NCBI RefSeq assembly: GCF_000156355.1
Contig: NZ_GG657899.1
Coordinates: 361,910 to 425,909, forward strand
Direction: 5' to 3'
Length of the DNA: 64,000 bases
Source of the DNA: Methylophaga thiooxydans DMS010
Lineage (GTDB): Bacteria > Pseudomonadota > Gammaproteobacteria > Nitrosococcales > Methylophagaceae
Position 1 is the stretch's first letter. Each line of letters opens with the position of its first letter. A program made the translations under genes and the position numbers. Positions 8,302 through 16,917 of the stretch are shown here, in pieces. A model generated the notes under the pieces. The model was not told where the DNA came from. It searched no databases and saw nothing but the letters and a program-made list of their open reading frames with translations.

Positions 8302-8934
8302 ATGAGTTTCGATATTCTTATTGCTTCAAATGTGCTGCTATGGGCCGCTTTTCTGGCGCTGGCAGCACTTATGGTCGGTGTAATCCGACAAATTGGTCTG
8401 CTCCATGAACGTTCAGCGCCACTGGGTGCGATGATGGTCGATCATGGTCCTGATATCGGTGATAAATCACCGGTGTTCAATGTTAAAACCTTCACCGATG
8501 AAAAAGATGTATTGGTTGGCCGCGCTATCACTGCTGGTCGCCCAAGCCTGTTGATGTTCACCGGTCCTTCTTGTCCTGTTTGTGCGAAGTTGCTACCGAT
8601 TATTCGTGATGTGGCGGCATCTGAAGGTGCTGATGTCATTTTGATTAGTGATGGTACAGCCGCAGAGCACCGTGAGTTCTTGAGCAACCACCCATTGAAA
8701 GGTGAGCTCTACATTAACTCGCCAGAAATTGGTATGCGCTATCAGGTTTCTAAAGTGCCTTACGGTGTTTTGCTTGATGCTGATGGTGTCATTAAAGGCA
8801 AAGGTCTGTGCAACACCCGTGAACACGTTGAAAGCCTGTTTGAAACGATTCGTCTTGGTCACGCTTCTCTGCAGAGCTATCTGAAAGACAGTTCTACTGC
8901 TAAGGAAGTGAAAGTAGCTGAACAACTGCACTAA
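8302..8934 (+). CDS. mauD: methylamine utilisation thioredoxin-like protein MauD
   Basis: The 210-residue protein has one N-terminal membrane anchor (about residues 8-30) and a periplasmic thioredoxin fold with the active site GPSCPVCAK (CPVC at 91-94), followed by a cis-proline segment KVPYGVLL. It is required for correct disulphide formation in MauA. It directly follows mauE with an AGGAAAAA ribosome site. Confidence 0.96.
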   Translation: MSFDILIASNVLLWAAFLALAALMVGVIRQIGLLHERSAPLGAMMVDHGPDIGDKSPVFNVKTFTDEKDVLVGRAITAGRPSLLMFTGPSCPVCAKLLPIIRDVAASEGADVILISDGTAAEHREFLSNHPLKGELYINSPEIGMRYQVSKVPYGVLLDADGVIKGKGLCNTREHVESLFETIRLGHASLQSYLKDSSTAKEVKVAEQLH

Positions 8935-8980
8935 TCATTAACGTGATATTAGACCTATAAAACTATAACGGAGAAGGCAA

Positions 8981-9547
8981 ATGAAAAAGAAATTAGGATT
9001 TGACGCAGCTATTGAAAAACTAAGCCGTCGCACGGCTAACAAAACCGGTCGTCGTGGTTTTGTTGGCAAACTAGGGGGCATCCTGGTCGGTGCAACCTTG
9101 TTGCCATTGCTTCCAGTTGACCGTCGTGGACGCCTGAAAGAAGCACATGCTGCGGATGCAAGTAACCTGGATCTGGCCAGAGAAGGCTGGGTACCACAGG
9201 ATCAGGATCCACAATCGTGTGACTACTGGCGTCACTGTTCTATCGACGGTAACGTCTGTGACTGCTGTGGTGGTACGCTAACGTCGTGCCCACCGGGAAC
9301 GAGTCTGTCACCAAGTTCTTGGGTGGCGAGCTGTTATAACCCGGGTGATCAGCAAACCTATCTGATCGCTTACCGTGACTGCTGTGGTAAACAAACCTGT
9401 GGTCAATGTGCGTGTCTGAACACAGAAGGTGAGTTGCCTGTTTATCGTCCAGAGTTCTCTAACGACATCGTATGGTGTTTCGGTGCAGAAAATGATGATA
9501 TGACTTATCACTGCACCATCTCACCAGTAGTTGGTAAAGCCAGCTAA
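8981..9547 (+). CDS. mauA: methylamine dehydrogenase light (beta) chain, TTQ-bearing
   Basis: The 188-residue preprotein has a long twin-arginine signal (TGRRGFVGKLG at 22-32) and cleavage near AHA-AD (residues 57-58). The cofactor tryptophans are Trp114 and Trp165, 51 apart as in Paracoccus Trp57/Trp108. The catalytic equivalents Asp89 (Asp32), Asp133 (Asp76) and Thr179 (Thr122) are all present. Fourteen cysteines follow the signal, where the Paracoccus chain has twelve; Cys96 and Cys140 are the extra ones and might form a seventh disulphide. Confidence 0.98.
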   Translation: MKKKLGFDAAIEKLSRRTANKTGRRGFVGKLGGILVGATLLPLLPVDRRGRLKEAHAADASNLDLAREGWVPQDQDPQSCDYWRHCSIDGNVCDCCGGTLTSCPPGTSLSPSSWVASCYNPGDQQTYLIAYRDCCGKQTCGQCACLNTEGELPVYRPEFSNDIVWCFGAENDDMTYHCTISPVVGKAS

Positions 9548-9571
9548 GTGGGACTGAGGCATTCATATATC

Positions 9572-10576
9572 ATGAAGATTAGAAGCCTTGTCATGTTGGC
9601 ATGCACGGTATTTTCCGTGCATGCCAGTTTGGCAGACGACACGATTAAGCGGAGTGACTATCAACGTCCCGAAGCCATTCCGGCTCCGGCATCGAATCCG
9701 CTGACTATAGAAAAAACAACGCTGGGGAAAGCCCTGTTTTTTGACCCGCGTTTGTCTCGAGAAAAAGGCATGTCTTGTGCGACCTGCCACTCACCGGATC
9801 ACCGCTGGAGCGATGGCCGGGTTGTGCCGCTGGGTTCTGAAGAACTCGAGCAGCCGAGACGATCGCCTACTGTCATGAACAGTGCCTGGCTTAAAGCATT
9901 AATGTGGGATGGCCGTGCCAACTCACTGGAAGCACAAGCGGTGCTTCCTATCACCACGCCGCATGAAATGAACTACAACATGAAAGAGTTGGTTCAGCGA
10001 CTGGGTGAAATCAAAGGTTATCAGCCTCTGTTTGAAGATGCATACGGCGATGCTGACATCACCACACAACGCATTGCGATGGCGCTTGCCACTTTTCAAC
10101 GCACGCTGGTGTCCAATATTTCAAGCTTCGACCGATGGGTGGATGGTGATGAACAGGCCATCAGTAGCAGTGCACAACGTGGTTTTGATGTGTTTAACGG
10201 TAAAGCACAGTGCGCTGCCTGTCATAAATCATGGCGTTTCACTGATGACAGCTTCCATGATATCGGTCTGGATAGCCCGGATCAGGGGCGTGGCAAAGTG
10301 ATACCGGTGGAGGTAACGATTATGCAGCATGCCTTTAAAACACCAACGTTACGTGATCTGCCTGAAAACGGTCCTTTTATGCATGATGGCTCAATGACCG
10401 ATCTGGAAGAAGTGGTTAAACACTATGAAGAGGGCGGCATTCAGCGTGCCAGCCTGTCAAAAGAGATGAAACCATTCGAGCTGACTGATCAGCAACGAGC
10501 GGATCTGATTGCCTTTCTCAAAACGCTGGATGGTGGCCCATTAGCCATTGAGCCACCTGTATTACCCAAGGAGTAG
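9572..10576 (+). CDS. mauG: di-haem enzyme MauG, TTQ maturase
   Basis: Starting at the ATG at 9572 gives 333 residues with a clean signal peptide ending near SLADD. A GTG at 9548, abutting the mauA stop, would add eight residues in front of the signal and is less likely. Two haem c motifs, CATCH (69-73) and CAACH (213-217), and PFMHDGS near 268-273 identify the MauG/cytochrome-c-peroxidase family. MauG completes tryptophan tryptophylquinone synthesis on pre-MADH in the periplasm. Confidence 0.96.
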   Translation: MKIRSLVMLACTVFSVHASLADDTIKRSDYQRPEAIPAPASNPLTIEKTTLGKALFFDPRLSREKGMSCATCHSPDHRWSDGRVVPLGSEELEQPRRSPTVMNSAWLKALMWDGRANSLEAQAVLPITTPHEMNYNMKELVQRLGEIKGYQPLFEDAYGDADITTQRIAMALATFQRTLVSNISSFDRWVDGDEQAISSSAQRGFDVFNGKAQCAACHKSWRFTDDSFHDIGLDSPDQGRGKVIPVEVTIMQHAFKTPTLRDLPENGPFMHDGSMTDLEEVVKHYEEGGIQRASLSKEMKPFELTDQQRADLIAFLKTLDGGPLAIEPPVLPKE

Positions 10577-10581
10577 CTGAC

Positions 10582-10944
10582 GTGAGTAGAGAATGGAAAC
10601 GTTGGTTGATGGGCATGACGCTCATCATCGCCACGCTCATTTCGACAGCAGGCAGTGCCGAGCAGGTGGGGGAGTCAGAGCCTGTGGTTCACAATTTGTC
10701 ACTGACCCACCACGATTTTGAAGACTGGACGTTTACCCCGAGGGTAAATGACACATTGGCTATCACGAACAAATCTGATGTTGCACACAGTATTTATATC
10801 ACTCATCCCGACGGTACGGTGGTGAATTTAGATGTGCAACTTCCGGGAGAAACCTTCACCTGGACTATTCCTGCAGCTGGTGATTATAGGCTGCAGTGCT
10901 GGATTCATCCGATCATCAGAGCTGAGATGACGGTTTCTCCCTAG
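10582..10944 (+). CDS. mauL: cupredoxin-like methylamine utilisation protein MauL
   Basis: The 120-residue product starts with GTG at 10582 behind AAGGAG, and has a signal peptide ending near GSAEQ. The mature part resembles a cupredoxin: a histidine in VAHSIYI and the block CWIHPIIRAEM, which could supply the Cys, His and Met ligands of a type 1 copper site. The position between mauG and mauM matches mauL in other methylotrophs. Its role in them is poorly defined, so electron transfer is only inferred. Confidence 0.85.
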   Translation: MSREWKRWLMGMTLIIATLISTAGSAEQVGESEPVVHNLSLTHHDFEDWTFTPRVNDTLAITNKSDVAHSIYITHPDGTVVNLDVQLPGETFTWTIPAAGDYRLQCWIHPIIRAEMTVSP

Positions 10945-10975
10945 CATCTAGCAGTGAGTCTGCGGGAGCGTGTGT

Positions 10976-11659
10976 ATGGCAGAAGATAAACAGCACAATA
11001 TTGGCAAGCTGGAAGACCCGGCAAAACGGGAAACTTTCCGCAATGTATTCAAGCGATTTGGCGTGGTACTGGTTGGTACCATCGTTGGCCAATCGATGAT
11101 TTTGTCACGACCATCACGCGCCGCAGAAGCGCTAAGACCGCCCGGTGCCTTGCCCGATCTGGACTTTGATTCGGCTTGCGTACGCTGCGGATTGTGTGTT
11201 GAAGACTGTCCTTACGACATTCTCAAACTCGCCAGCTGGGCTGATCCCGCGCCTCAGGGCACACCCTATTTTGTGGCAAGGGAAGAACCGTGCCGCATGT
11301 GTAAGGATATCCCCTGTGCAAAGGCCTGTCCTACCGGCGCACTTGATCGTCATATGACAGATATCAAAAAAGCCGATATGGGCGTTGCCGTTCTGGTCGA
11401 CCATGAAACCTGTCTCAATTACAAAGGTATGACCTGTAGCATTTGCTGGCGAGTTTGCCCGATTCGCGATGAAGCAATAACACTTGAGCCTATTCAGTCA
11501 GAAAAGGGTAGGTTGCTTATACCTACCGTTCACTCTGATACCTGCACAGGGTGCGGCACCTGTGAAAAACATTGCGTCTTGTCCGAAGCAGCTATTCGCG
11601 TATTACCACGTGAACTGGGCTTAGGCCTATCAGGCAGGAACTCAGTCGGAAGGAGTTAA
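10976..11659 (+). CDS. mauM: ferredoxin-type protein MauM
   Basis: The 227-residue protein is related to NapG and has four cysteine clusters: CVRCGLCVEDCP, CRMCKDIPCAKACP, CLNYKGMTCSICWRVCP and CTGCGTCEKHC, predicting up to four [4Fe-4S] centres. A hydrophobic N-terminal segment (GVVLVGTIVGQS) suggests export or anchoring, but there is no classical twin-arginine. The ATG at 10976 is chosen over the GTG at 10970 because the GGGAG site is then seven bases away. It pairs with MauN. Confidence 0.93.
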   Translation: MAEDKQHNIGKLEDPAKRETFRNVFKRFGVVLVGTIVGQSMILSRPSRAAEALRPPGALPDLDFDSACVRCGLCVEDCPYDILKLASWADPAPQGTPYFVAREEPCRMCKDIPCAKACPTGALDRHMTDIKKADMGVAVLVDHETCLNYKGMTCSICWRVCPIRDEAITLEPIQSEKGRLLIPTVHSDTCTGCGTCEKHCVLSEAAIRVLPRELGLGLSGRNSVGRS

Positions 11660-11661
11660 GT

Positions 11662-12504
11662 ATGCTGCGTTTAGGTCGAGGCCTTTATCGGCATCGTTGG
11701 TTGTTGACTCGCCGGACGGTTCAAATTGTCATTCTTTTAGCCTTTATTGTGGCAATCCCCGGCTATGGCAAGATTGCAGAAGGTAATTTGGCTTCAAGTC
11801 TGTGGTTCGGTGAGCTGAAACTGACCGATCCCTTCATTCTGTTGCAGACGTTTTTTGCAGGCTCTACGATTGCGTTGCCAGCTTTAATCGGAGCCCTTAT
11901 TGTCGGCGGCTTTTATGCTTTTTTAGCCGGACGACTCTATTGCAGCTGGGTGTGTCCGATCAACCTGATCACCGATTTAGCCTACTGGTTACGCAAGCGC
12001 TTACATATAAAAGGCAATATGAGTTTATCGCGGAGCCTGCGTTATTGGGTGTTGGCTTTAGCCTTAGCACTATCGTTTCTTGGCGGTACGCTGGCATGGG
12101 AGATGATTAATCCCATCACGCGATTCCAGCGTGAATTGGTGTGGTTTTCCTTTAGTGGCGCTATGTTACTCGGTGCCTTATTTCTGTTTGATTTATTGGT
12201 CAGTCGCCGCGCCTGGTGCGGACATTTATGTCCGGTAGGGGCGTTCTATGGTCTATTAGGACGCTATGGACGGCTCAAAGTCACGGCGACACCTACCGAA
12301 AGCTGCGATACCGTTGGTTGTTCTCGTTGCGTCACTGTTTGTCCTGAGCCACATGTACTGGCACCGGTTGTCTCCAAACAGGCGCAATCCGTTACTTCGG
12401 GCGATTGTACCCGTTGTGGTGCCTGCCTGGATGAGTGTCATGAAGGCACGCTGTCGATGAAGCTGGATTTAGTGGGAATGGTGACTCGAAAGGCCGGGAA
12501 GTAG
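11662..12504 (+). CDS. mauN: membrane ferredoxin-type protein MauN
   Basis: The 280-residue NapH-like protein has about four or five membrane helices with cytoplasmic motifs CSWVCP and CGHLCP, then two ferredoxin clusters (GCSRCVTVCPEP and CTRCGACLDECHEG). With MauM it probably passes electrons across the membrane; in other methylotrophs these genes are not strictly essential. It starts two bases after mauM with GGAGTT ahead. A degenerate copy of its 3' end lies about 115 bases further on. Confidence 0.94.
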   Translation: MLRLGRGLYRHRWLLTRRTVQIVILLAFIVAIPGYGKIAEGNLASSLWFGELKLTDPFILLQTFFAGSTIALPALIGALIVGGFYAFLAGRLYCSWVCPINLITDLAYWLRKRLHIKGNMSLSRSLRYWVLALALALSFLGGTLAWEMINPITRFQRELVWFSFSGAMLLGALFLFDLLVSRRAWCGHLCPVGAFYGLLGRYGRLKVTATPTESCDTVGCSRCVTVCPEPHVLAPVVSKQAQSVTSGDCTRCGACLDECHEGTLSMKLDLVGMVTRKAGK

Positions 12505-12619
12505 GCAAGGAAAACAGAAAAGCATCGCAACAATGCGCCATCGTGTCTGGTTGGATCAAGCACAATAACACTTACTGAAAGATCTCATATCATTGGCTGT
12601 TCAAGCTGAGAGATTGTTT

Positions 12620-12775
12620 ACCTTGCCAGCTGCCGGCTCCGTTTTCTGCACGCAGATGCAGTCCGTTTCGCCTTTCGATTGCATCCGATGACTGCACGCT
12701 CATATAGGCACGTTGTAAGCTCAATCTGATGGGAACGATGACCAGAAAGGTCGGGAACTAAGGAAGGATAAGCAA
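12620..12775 (+). pseudogene. relic of a second mauN 3' end
   Basis: The 328 bases between mauN and the azurin gene hold no intact gene. From about 12620 the sequence aligns with the last ~140 bases of mauN and its trailer. GTGGGAATGGTGACTCGAAA and GGCCGGGAAGTAGGCAAGGA in mauN correspond to ATGGGAACGATGACCAGAAA and GGTCGGGAACTAAGGAAGGA at 12728-12768. Substitutions and small gaps break the frame. It is a decayed partial tandem duplication. Confidence 0.75.
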
Positions 12776-12812
12776 AAAAAGATAAAGGTGGGTGGCGGAC
12801 CACCACACCCTT
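12766..12812 (-). terminator. probable terminator of the azurin gene
   Basis: On the minus strand, just after the azurin stop, GGTGTGGTGG and CCACCCACC can pair as an imperfect stem around TCCG. This is followed by TTTATCTTTTTTT. It would also separate azurin from the converging mau transcript. Confidence 0.5.
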
Positions 12813-12832
12813 ATCCAGGGGTAAAACAGGAA

Positions 12833-13273
12833 TTAGTTTTCTACTTTCAGGGTGCCACGCATCATAAATGTGTGACCAGGGAATGAGCAGAAGAAGGTAT
12901 AGTTTTCTTTAGCGTCTAATGCACTGGTGTTAAAGGTTGTTGAGGTGTTTTCGCCACCACCAATGATTGGGGTGTGAGCAATAACACGATCATCGTCCTG
13001 TTTCAGGAAGTCGTTTTCAAGGCCTTGCGTGCCACCATCTTGAGCAATCGCATTGACATCAGCTGTCTTAGCCAGAACCCAGTTATGGCCGAGCCCTTCT
13101 TTAGACAATTTGCCTGTGTGTTCGAAGTTGACAGTGAACTCTTCACAATCAGATGGGACACTAATTGTCTTTGTACTATAAGACCATGAATCACCAGCTG
13201 AAATAGCTACTTCACAAGTGTTTGCACTGGCCATTGATGAAATGAAAGCCAGGGGCAGAAGATATAAACGCAT
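12833..13273 (-). CDS. azu: azurin, likely electron acceptor of methylamine dehydrogenase
   Basis: The 146-residue preprotein has a signal peptide ending near ASA-N. The mature protein begins NTCEVAISAGDSW, typical of azurin. Copper ligands are seen as GHNWVL (His46 equivalent) and CSFPGHTFMM (Cys112, His117, Met121 equivalents). Amicyanin (mauC) is missing from this cluster. In methylotrophs such as Methylomonas and Methylobacillus azurin accepts electrons from methylamine dehydrogenase, so that role is inferred here. It is convergent to mauN with its own promoter region. Confidence 0.96.
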   Translation of the reverse strand: MRLYLLPLAFISSMASANTCEVAISAGDSWSYSTKTISVPSDCEEFTVNFEHTGKLSKEGLGHNWVLAKTADVNAIAQDGGTQGLENDFLKQDDDRVIAHTPIIGGGENTSTTFNTSALDAKENYTFFCSFPGHTFMMRGTLKVEN

Positions 13274-13446
13274 ATGTTCTCCAAGTTGATATGGTTAGAA
13301 CAAACGAGTTTAATCAACCTAGTGCTTGATGCAGTAGCAAAATCTAGCATCACTTGGTCAGCGTTAACTTTCAATGCAGAATTAAGCTGTCTGACGTTTT
13401 TAAATGGTGATTAATGTTGGAACAAGCATTTGCTGGATAAATACGT

Positions 13447-13854
13447 TTAACGCGTTAAAGCATCTTCATCCCGATCATGTGGATTCATAAAATCATTTTC
13501 TTTTTTATGCGGTTCAGGTCCATCTAATAATGCACCAGCCCGTTCAGGCAAAATGCGTTGATCAGATAAATTACCTAACTGTTCATAGCCAACAGATAAA
13601 TGATCAAACAATTCTTTATATGACCCTGCCATGTTTTTAAATACAGTGGCGGTTTTGTCGTAATGATCATGCACTTTCTGCTGGTAGGCTTCTAGCTCTA
13701 ATTGTTTTTGAGCGAGCTCCGTCTCGTGTTGATCCTGAATGTCTTTTAGTTGCGCTGTGCCGCCCGGCGATTGTCGGCGTCCGATAGCAAAGCCGATTAA
13801 AGCAGCAAAGATTACGGCGAGAACAAAGATTGTCCAAATAGTTGTAGCAGTCAT
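13447..13854 (-). CDS. yhcB: YhcB/ZapG family envelope protein (DUF1043)
   Basis: The 135-residue protein has an N-terminal membrane helix ending in GFAIGRRQSP and a coiled coil (about residues 35-85, QHETELAQKQLELEAYQQKV). HYDKTATVFKNMAGSYKELFDHL is highly characteristic of DUF1043. The family links cell division with envelope synthesis in gammaproteobacteria. It is monocistronic and divergent from the HerA-like gene. Confidence 0.92.
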   Translation of the reverse strand: MTATTIWTIFVLAVIFAALIGFAIGRRQSPGGTAQLKDIQDQHETELAQKQLELEAYQQKVHDHYDKTATVFKNMAGSYKELFDHLSVGYEQLGNLSDQRILPERAGALLDGPEPHKKENDFMNPHDRDEDALTR

Positions 13855-14000
13855 GTGTCATTCCGTTGTGTTTAATTTAAGCTCTAGTCTAGCAGGCTCT
13901 TATCTGAAGACAATCTGTTTTAGTCTGCGTTCCCGTGTTGTGCTTTAATGACGAAGCAGTATCGGCAAAAGTGTGGAGTCAAGAACGGAGAGGATGAGGC

Positions 14001-15452
14001 ATGGTGGCACCGATATTTATAGGACAAGCAGAGCAAGCCGTGACGATGTTACCCGAAATGGCAAATCGACATGGTTTGATTGCCGGCGCAACGGGAACCG
14101 GTAAAACCGTGACTTTGCAGGGACTGGCGGAGAGTTTTAGTAACATCGGGGTGCCTGTATTTGCAGCCGATATTAAAGGTGATTTGTCTGGCGTGAGTCA
14201 GGCAGGGAAAACGCATCCTAAGATTACGGAACGTGTCGAGATAATGAAACTGGATGCGTTCAGTTTTACCGGTTTTCCGGTGACCTGCTGGGATGTGTTT
14301 GGTCAAAATGGTCACCCCTTGCGAACCACTATCTCCGATATGGGACCATTGCTGCTTTCAAGATTACTGAATTTGAATGATACCCAGCAAGGCATTTTAA
14401 CGTTGGTGTTTCGAGTGGCTGACGATAATGGCTGGTTAGTGTTGGATTTAAAAGATCTACGTGCCATGTTGCAGTTTGTTGCTGAAAATGCGGCTGAATT
14501 TCGTACGCTATATGGCAACATCTCTGCTGCCAGCGTGGGCGCAATTCAGCGGCGTTTATTATCGTTGGAAGAGCAAGGCGCCAGCGAGTTATTTGGTGAG
14601 CCGGTATTGAATTTAGATGATTTGATGCAAACCGACGCCAATGGACGCGGCGTTATCAATCTGCTGGCAGCCGATGATTTGATGCAATCGTCACAGCTAT
14701 ATAGTGCTTTTTTATTGTGGCTAATGGCTGAGCTATTCGAGCAGTTGCCTGAAGTTGGTGATCCTGAAAAGCCAAAGTTAGTCTTATTTTTTGATGAAGC
14801 GCATCTTATTTTTGATGATGCACCGAAGGTGCTATTGGATAAAATTGAGCAGGTGGTCAGGCTAATCCGTTCCAAAGGTGTAGGCGTATATTTTGTGACG
14901 CAAAATCCAACTGACATTCCGGACACGGTATTAGGTCAGTTAGGTAATCGCATTCAGCATGCCTTGCGAGCTTACACAGCCAAGGATCAGAAAGCGTTAA
15001 AAGCAGCGGCAGAAACCTTTCGTGATAATCCGGCGTTTGATACCCGAGAGAAATTAACAGAATTGGGCGTGGGTGAGGCATTAGTCTCCACCTTGGATGA
15101 AAAAGGGCGGCCCCAGGTTGTACAGCAGACCTTAATCAAACCACCACAGAGTCAAATTGGCCCCATTACAGATTCTCAACGACAAAGCCTATTAAACGAG
15201 TCGCTGGTTGCCGGTGTTTACGAAAAAATACTGGATCGTGAGTCGGCGCACGAAGTGTTAATGGAACGCGCTGAACAAATGGAAAAACAAGCGACAAAGC
15301 AAGTCTCAACTAAAACCAAGAAAAAACCAGCAACACGACAAAGACAGTCGATGTTTGAAGCCTTCGCCAAAAGTACGTTGCGTTCTATCGGCACACAGAT
15401 TGGCGGCAAATTAGTGAGAGGCTTGTTAGGTTCTTTGCTCGGCAGTAAATAG
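14001..15452 (+). CDS. yjgR: HerA-like ATPase of the YjgR/DUF853 family
   Basis: The 483-residue P-loop protein has Walker A GATGTGKT near the N-terminus and Walker [32 protein letters not shown] and the C-terminal [31 protein letters not shown] are diagnostic of DUF853. The family is related to HerA/FtsK-type motors but its role is unknown. It starts with ATG at 14001 behind GGAGAGGATG and is followed by ubiK. Confidence 0.92.
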   Translation: MVAPIFIGQAEQAVTMLPEMANRHGLIAGATGTGKTVTLQGLAESFSNIGVPVFAADIKGDLSGVSQAGKTHPKITERVEIMKLDAFSFTGFPVTCWDVFGQNGHPLRTTISDMGPLLLSRLLNLNDTQQGILTLVFRVADDNGWLVLDLKDLRAMLQFVAENAAEFRTLYGNISAASVGAIQRRLLSLEEQGASELFGEPVLNLDDLMQTDANGRGVINLLAADDLMQSSQLYSAFLLWLMAELFEQLPEVGDPEKPKLVLFFDEAHLIFDDAPKVLLDKIEQVVRLIRSKGVGVYFVTQNPTDIPDTVLGQLGNRIQHALRAYTAKDQKALKAAAETFRDNPAFDTREKLTELGVGEALVSTLDEKGRPQVVQQTLIKPPQSQIGPITDSQRQSLLNESLVAGVYEKILDRESAHEVLMERAEQMEKQATKQVSTKTKKKPATRQRQSMFEAFAKSTLRSIGTQIGGKLVRGLLGSLLGSK

Positions 15453-15513
15453 CGCATTGAGTCTGTCTATTAAACCCGTAGAATAAAGATGTTGAAACCT
15501 GAAGGGATAGAAG

Positions 15514-15756
15514 ATGATTGATACTAAAAAAATTGAGGAAGTGGTACAAAGTATCACTAATGCCTTACCACCCGGTCTGGTGCAGATGCAGGAGGATGCA
15601 GAGAAAAATATTCGTGCTGCATTAACCGCTACCTTTAATAAGCTGGATTTGGTCACGCGTGAAGAATATGATGTGCAAACTCAAGTGTTGCAACGCACTC
15701 GTGAGAAGCTGGAAGCGCTGGAAAAACGCGTGACAGAACTGGAACAAAATAACTAA
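15514..15756 (+). CDS. ubiK: ubiquinone biosynthesis accessory factor UbiK
   Basis: The 80-residue protein (YqiC/BMFP family) starts MIDTKKIEEVVQSI. It has an amphipathic segment followed by a C-terminal trimeric coiled coil (LQRTREKLEALEKRVTELE). UbiK scaffolds the hydroxylation steps of ubiquinone synthesis with UbiJ at membrane lipids. It sits ten bases upstream of ppnP and is probably co-transcribed. Confidence 0.93.
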   Translation: MIDTKKIEEVVQSITNALPPGLVQMQEDAEKNIRAALTATFNKLDLVTREEYDVQTQVLQRTREKLEALEKRVTELEQNN

Positions 15757-15766
15757 GAGAATCTTT

Positions 15767-16081
15767 ATGTCTGAATTTGATAATGTCACGGTCACCCGTG
15801 AAGCAAACGTCTATTTTGATGGCAAGGTGACCAGTCGCAAAGTGACATTTGCTGATGGTAGCTACAAAACATTGGGTATTATGATGCCGGGTGATTATAC
15901 CTTTGGCACTGAAAAAGCTGAGTTAATGGAAATCATGGCCGGTAAATTAAGCTATTGCCTCAAAGGCGATAGCCAGTGGCATGATATTCAAGCAGGCGAA
16001 TCATTCAACGTGCCTGCTGAATCATCGTTTGATATCAAAATTATCGAACTCGTTGATTACTGCTGTACCTATCTGGATTAA
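15767..16081 (+). CDS. ppnP: pyrimidine/purine nucleoside phosphorylase PpnP
   Basis: The 104-residue single-cupin protein (formerly YaiE/DUF1255) has VYFDGKVTSRKVTFADGSYKTLG and the cupin block GDSQWHDIQAGESFNVPAESSFDI. PpnP splits nucleosides with phosphate. It has family length and is followed by a strong bidirectional terminator. Confidence 0.95.
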   Translation: MSEFDNVTVTREANVYFDGKVTSRKVTFADGSYKTLGIMMPGDYTFGTEKAELMEIMAGKLSYCLKGDSQWHDIQAGESFNVPAESSFDIKIIELVDYCCTYLD

Positions 16082-16100
16082 GCAGAGAATTGAGTTATAA

Positions 16101-16127
16101 AAAAAAGGCGCCTCAGGCGCCTTTTTT
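16101..16127 (+). terminator. bidirectional terminator after ppnP
   Basis: AAAAAAGGCGCC and GGCGCCTTTTTT form a perfect 12-bp stem around the loop TCA. It serves ppnP on the plus strand and, by symmetry, the converging lipoprotein gene. Confidence 0.93.
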
Positions 16128-16144
16128 GTTTTTAGCCATGTGCG

Positions 16145-16777
16145 TTATTCATCATCAACATTGCTGTAACCATCACGGAATTCAATGCGAGTATCTTTGG
16201 GGTGTTTATGAATCACCATACTTTGGTTACCAATAGATAGTTTTAAGCTGGTGTCACTGACATCCGATACGCTATAAACCGTATTATCCAGAAACAACTG
16301 ATTACCGCTGAGCTTGGTAATACTATCGTCAGTTTGGTAAACATAGGTCATGTCGTCATCGTAGTAGGTGACTAACTCAGAGTAGGTTTCCAGACCTTTT
16401 TCCGTTGGCGTAAACGTCAGGGTAAAGGTGTATTGGCCTTCATTACCAATCCAGGTTGAATTTGCCAACATTGCTGTGTCGACAGAGCGTGTGAGCGTTG
16501 TCGCATCGAGTTGCAGGCTGCCGTCTTCATTGACTGTAACGGTTCCGCTTGGTGTGTTCTGTTCAGACATCAGCGTGATTTTTTTGTCGTTTGACTCATA
16601 TTCATAGCGGCCAAACGTTTCATTTTTATCGCTAACGATACGGAGTTCTCCGTCCGGTAAAAATTCATAACTTTTAAGTCCTTCTTGATCGGTATATCGG
16701 CCTTTAAATTCATCTGAACCGCAGGCGGTCAGAAATAAAGGCAGGATAAGCGAAAGGATTGAGAACGCTTTTTTCAT
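16145..16777 (-). CDS. hypothetical lipoprotein
   Basis: The 210-residue protein begins with a lipoprotein signal (MKKAFSILSLILPLFLTACGS, lipidated Cys19). The mature part consists of beta-rich segments such as GRYTDQEGLKSYEFLPDGELRI, followed by a second, similar-looking block (NSTWIGNEGQYTFTLTF). This suggests two related beta-domains that report or bind at the envelope. No family is recognised with confidence. It is transcribed alone. Confidence 0.85.
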   Translation of the reverse strand: MKKAFSILSLILPLFLTACGSDEFKGRYTDQEGLKSYEFLPDGELRIVSDKNETFGRYEYESNDKKITLMSEQNTPSGTVTVNEDGSLQLDATTLTRSVDTAMLANSTWIGNEGQYTFTLTFTPTEKGLETYSELVTYYDDDMTYVYQTDDSITKLSGNQLFLDNTVYSVSDVSDTSLKLSIGNQSMVIHKHPKDTRIEFRDGYSNVDDE

Positions 16778-16874
16778 CGCTAATGTTTTCCTTGAATGAT
16801 TTTGTCTGTTTGTTCACTGTTGTGTTGATTTAACGAGTTATTCTAGCTGCAAAATAGCTTGTAACGATAGTTAT

Positions 16875-16904
16875 AAAAAAGGCGCCTTGTGGCGCCTTTT
16901 CTTT
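16875..16904 (-). terminator. terminator after the DUF481 gene
   Basis: AAAAGGCGCC and GGCGCCTTTT pair around TTGT. On the minus strand the stem is followed by TTTTTTATAA, so it ends the DUF481 transcript. The core is nearly the same as that of the terminator at 16101-16127. Confidence 0.9.
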
Positions 16905-16917
16905 GTAGATTGGTGTG

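Noticed and set aside
12618-12806. 62-codon minus-strand frame between mauN and azurin
   Set aside because: It lies across the mauN relic and the azurin terminator and has no coding features.
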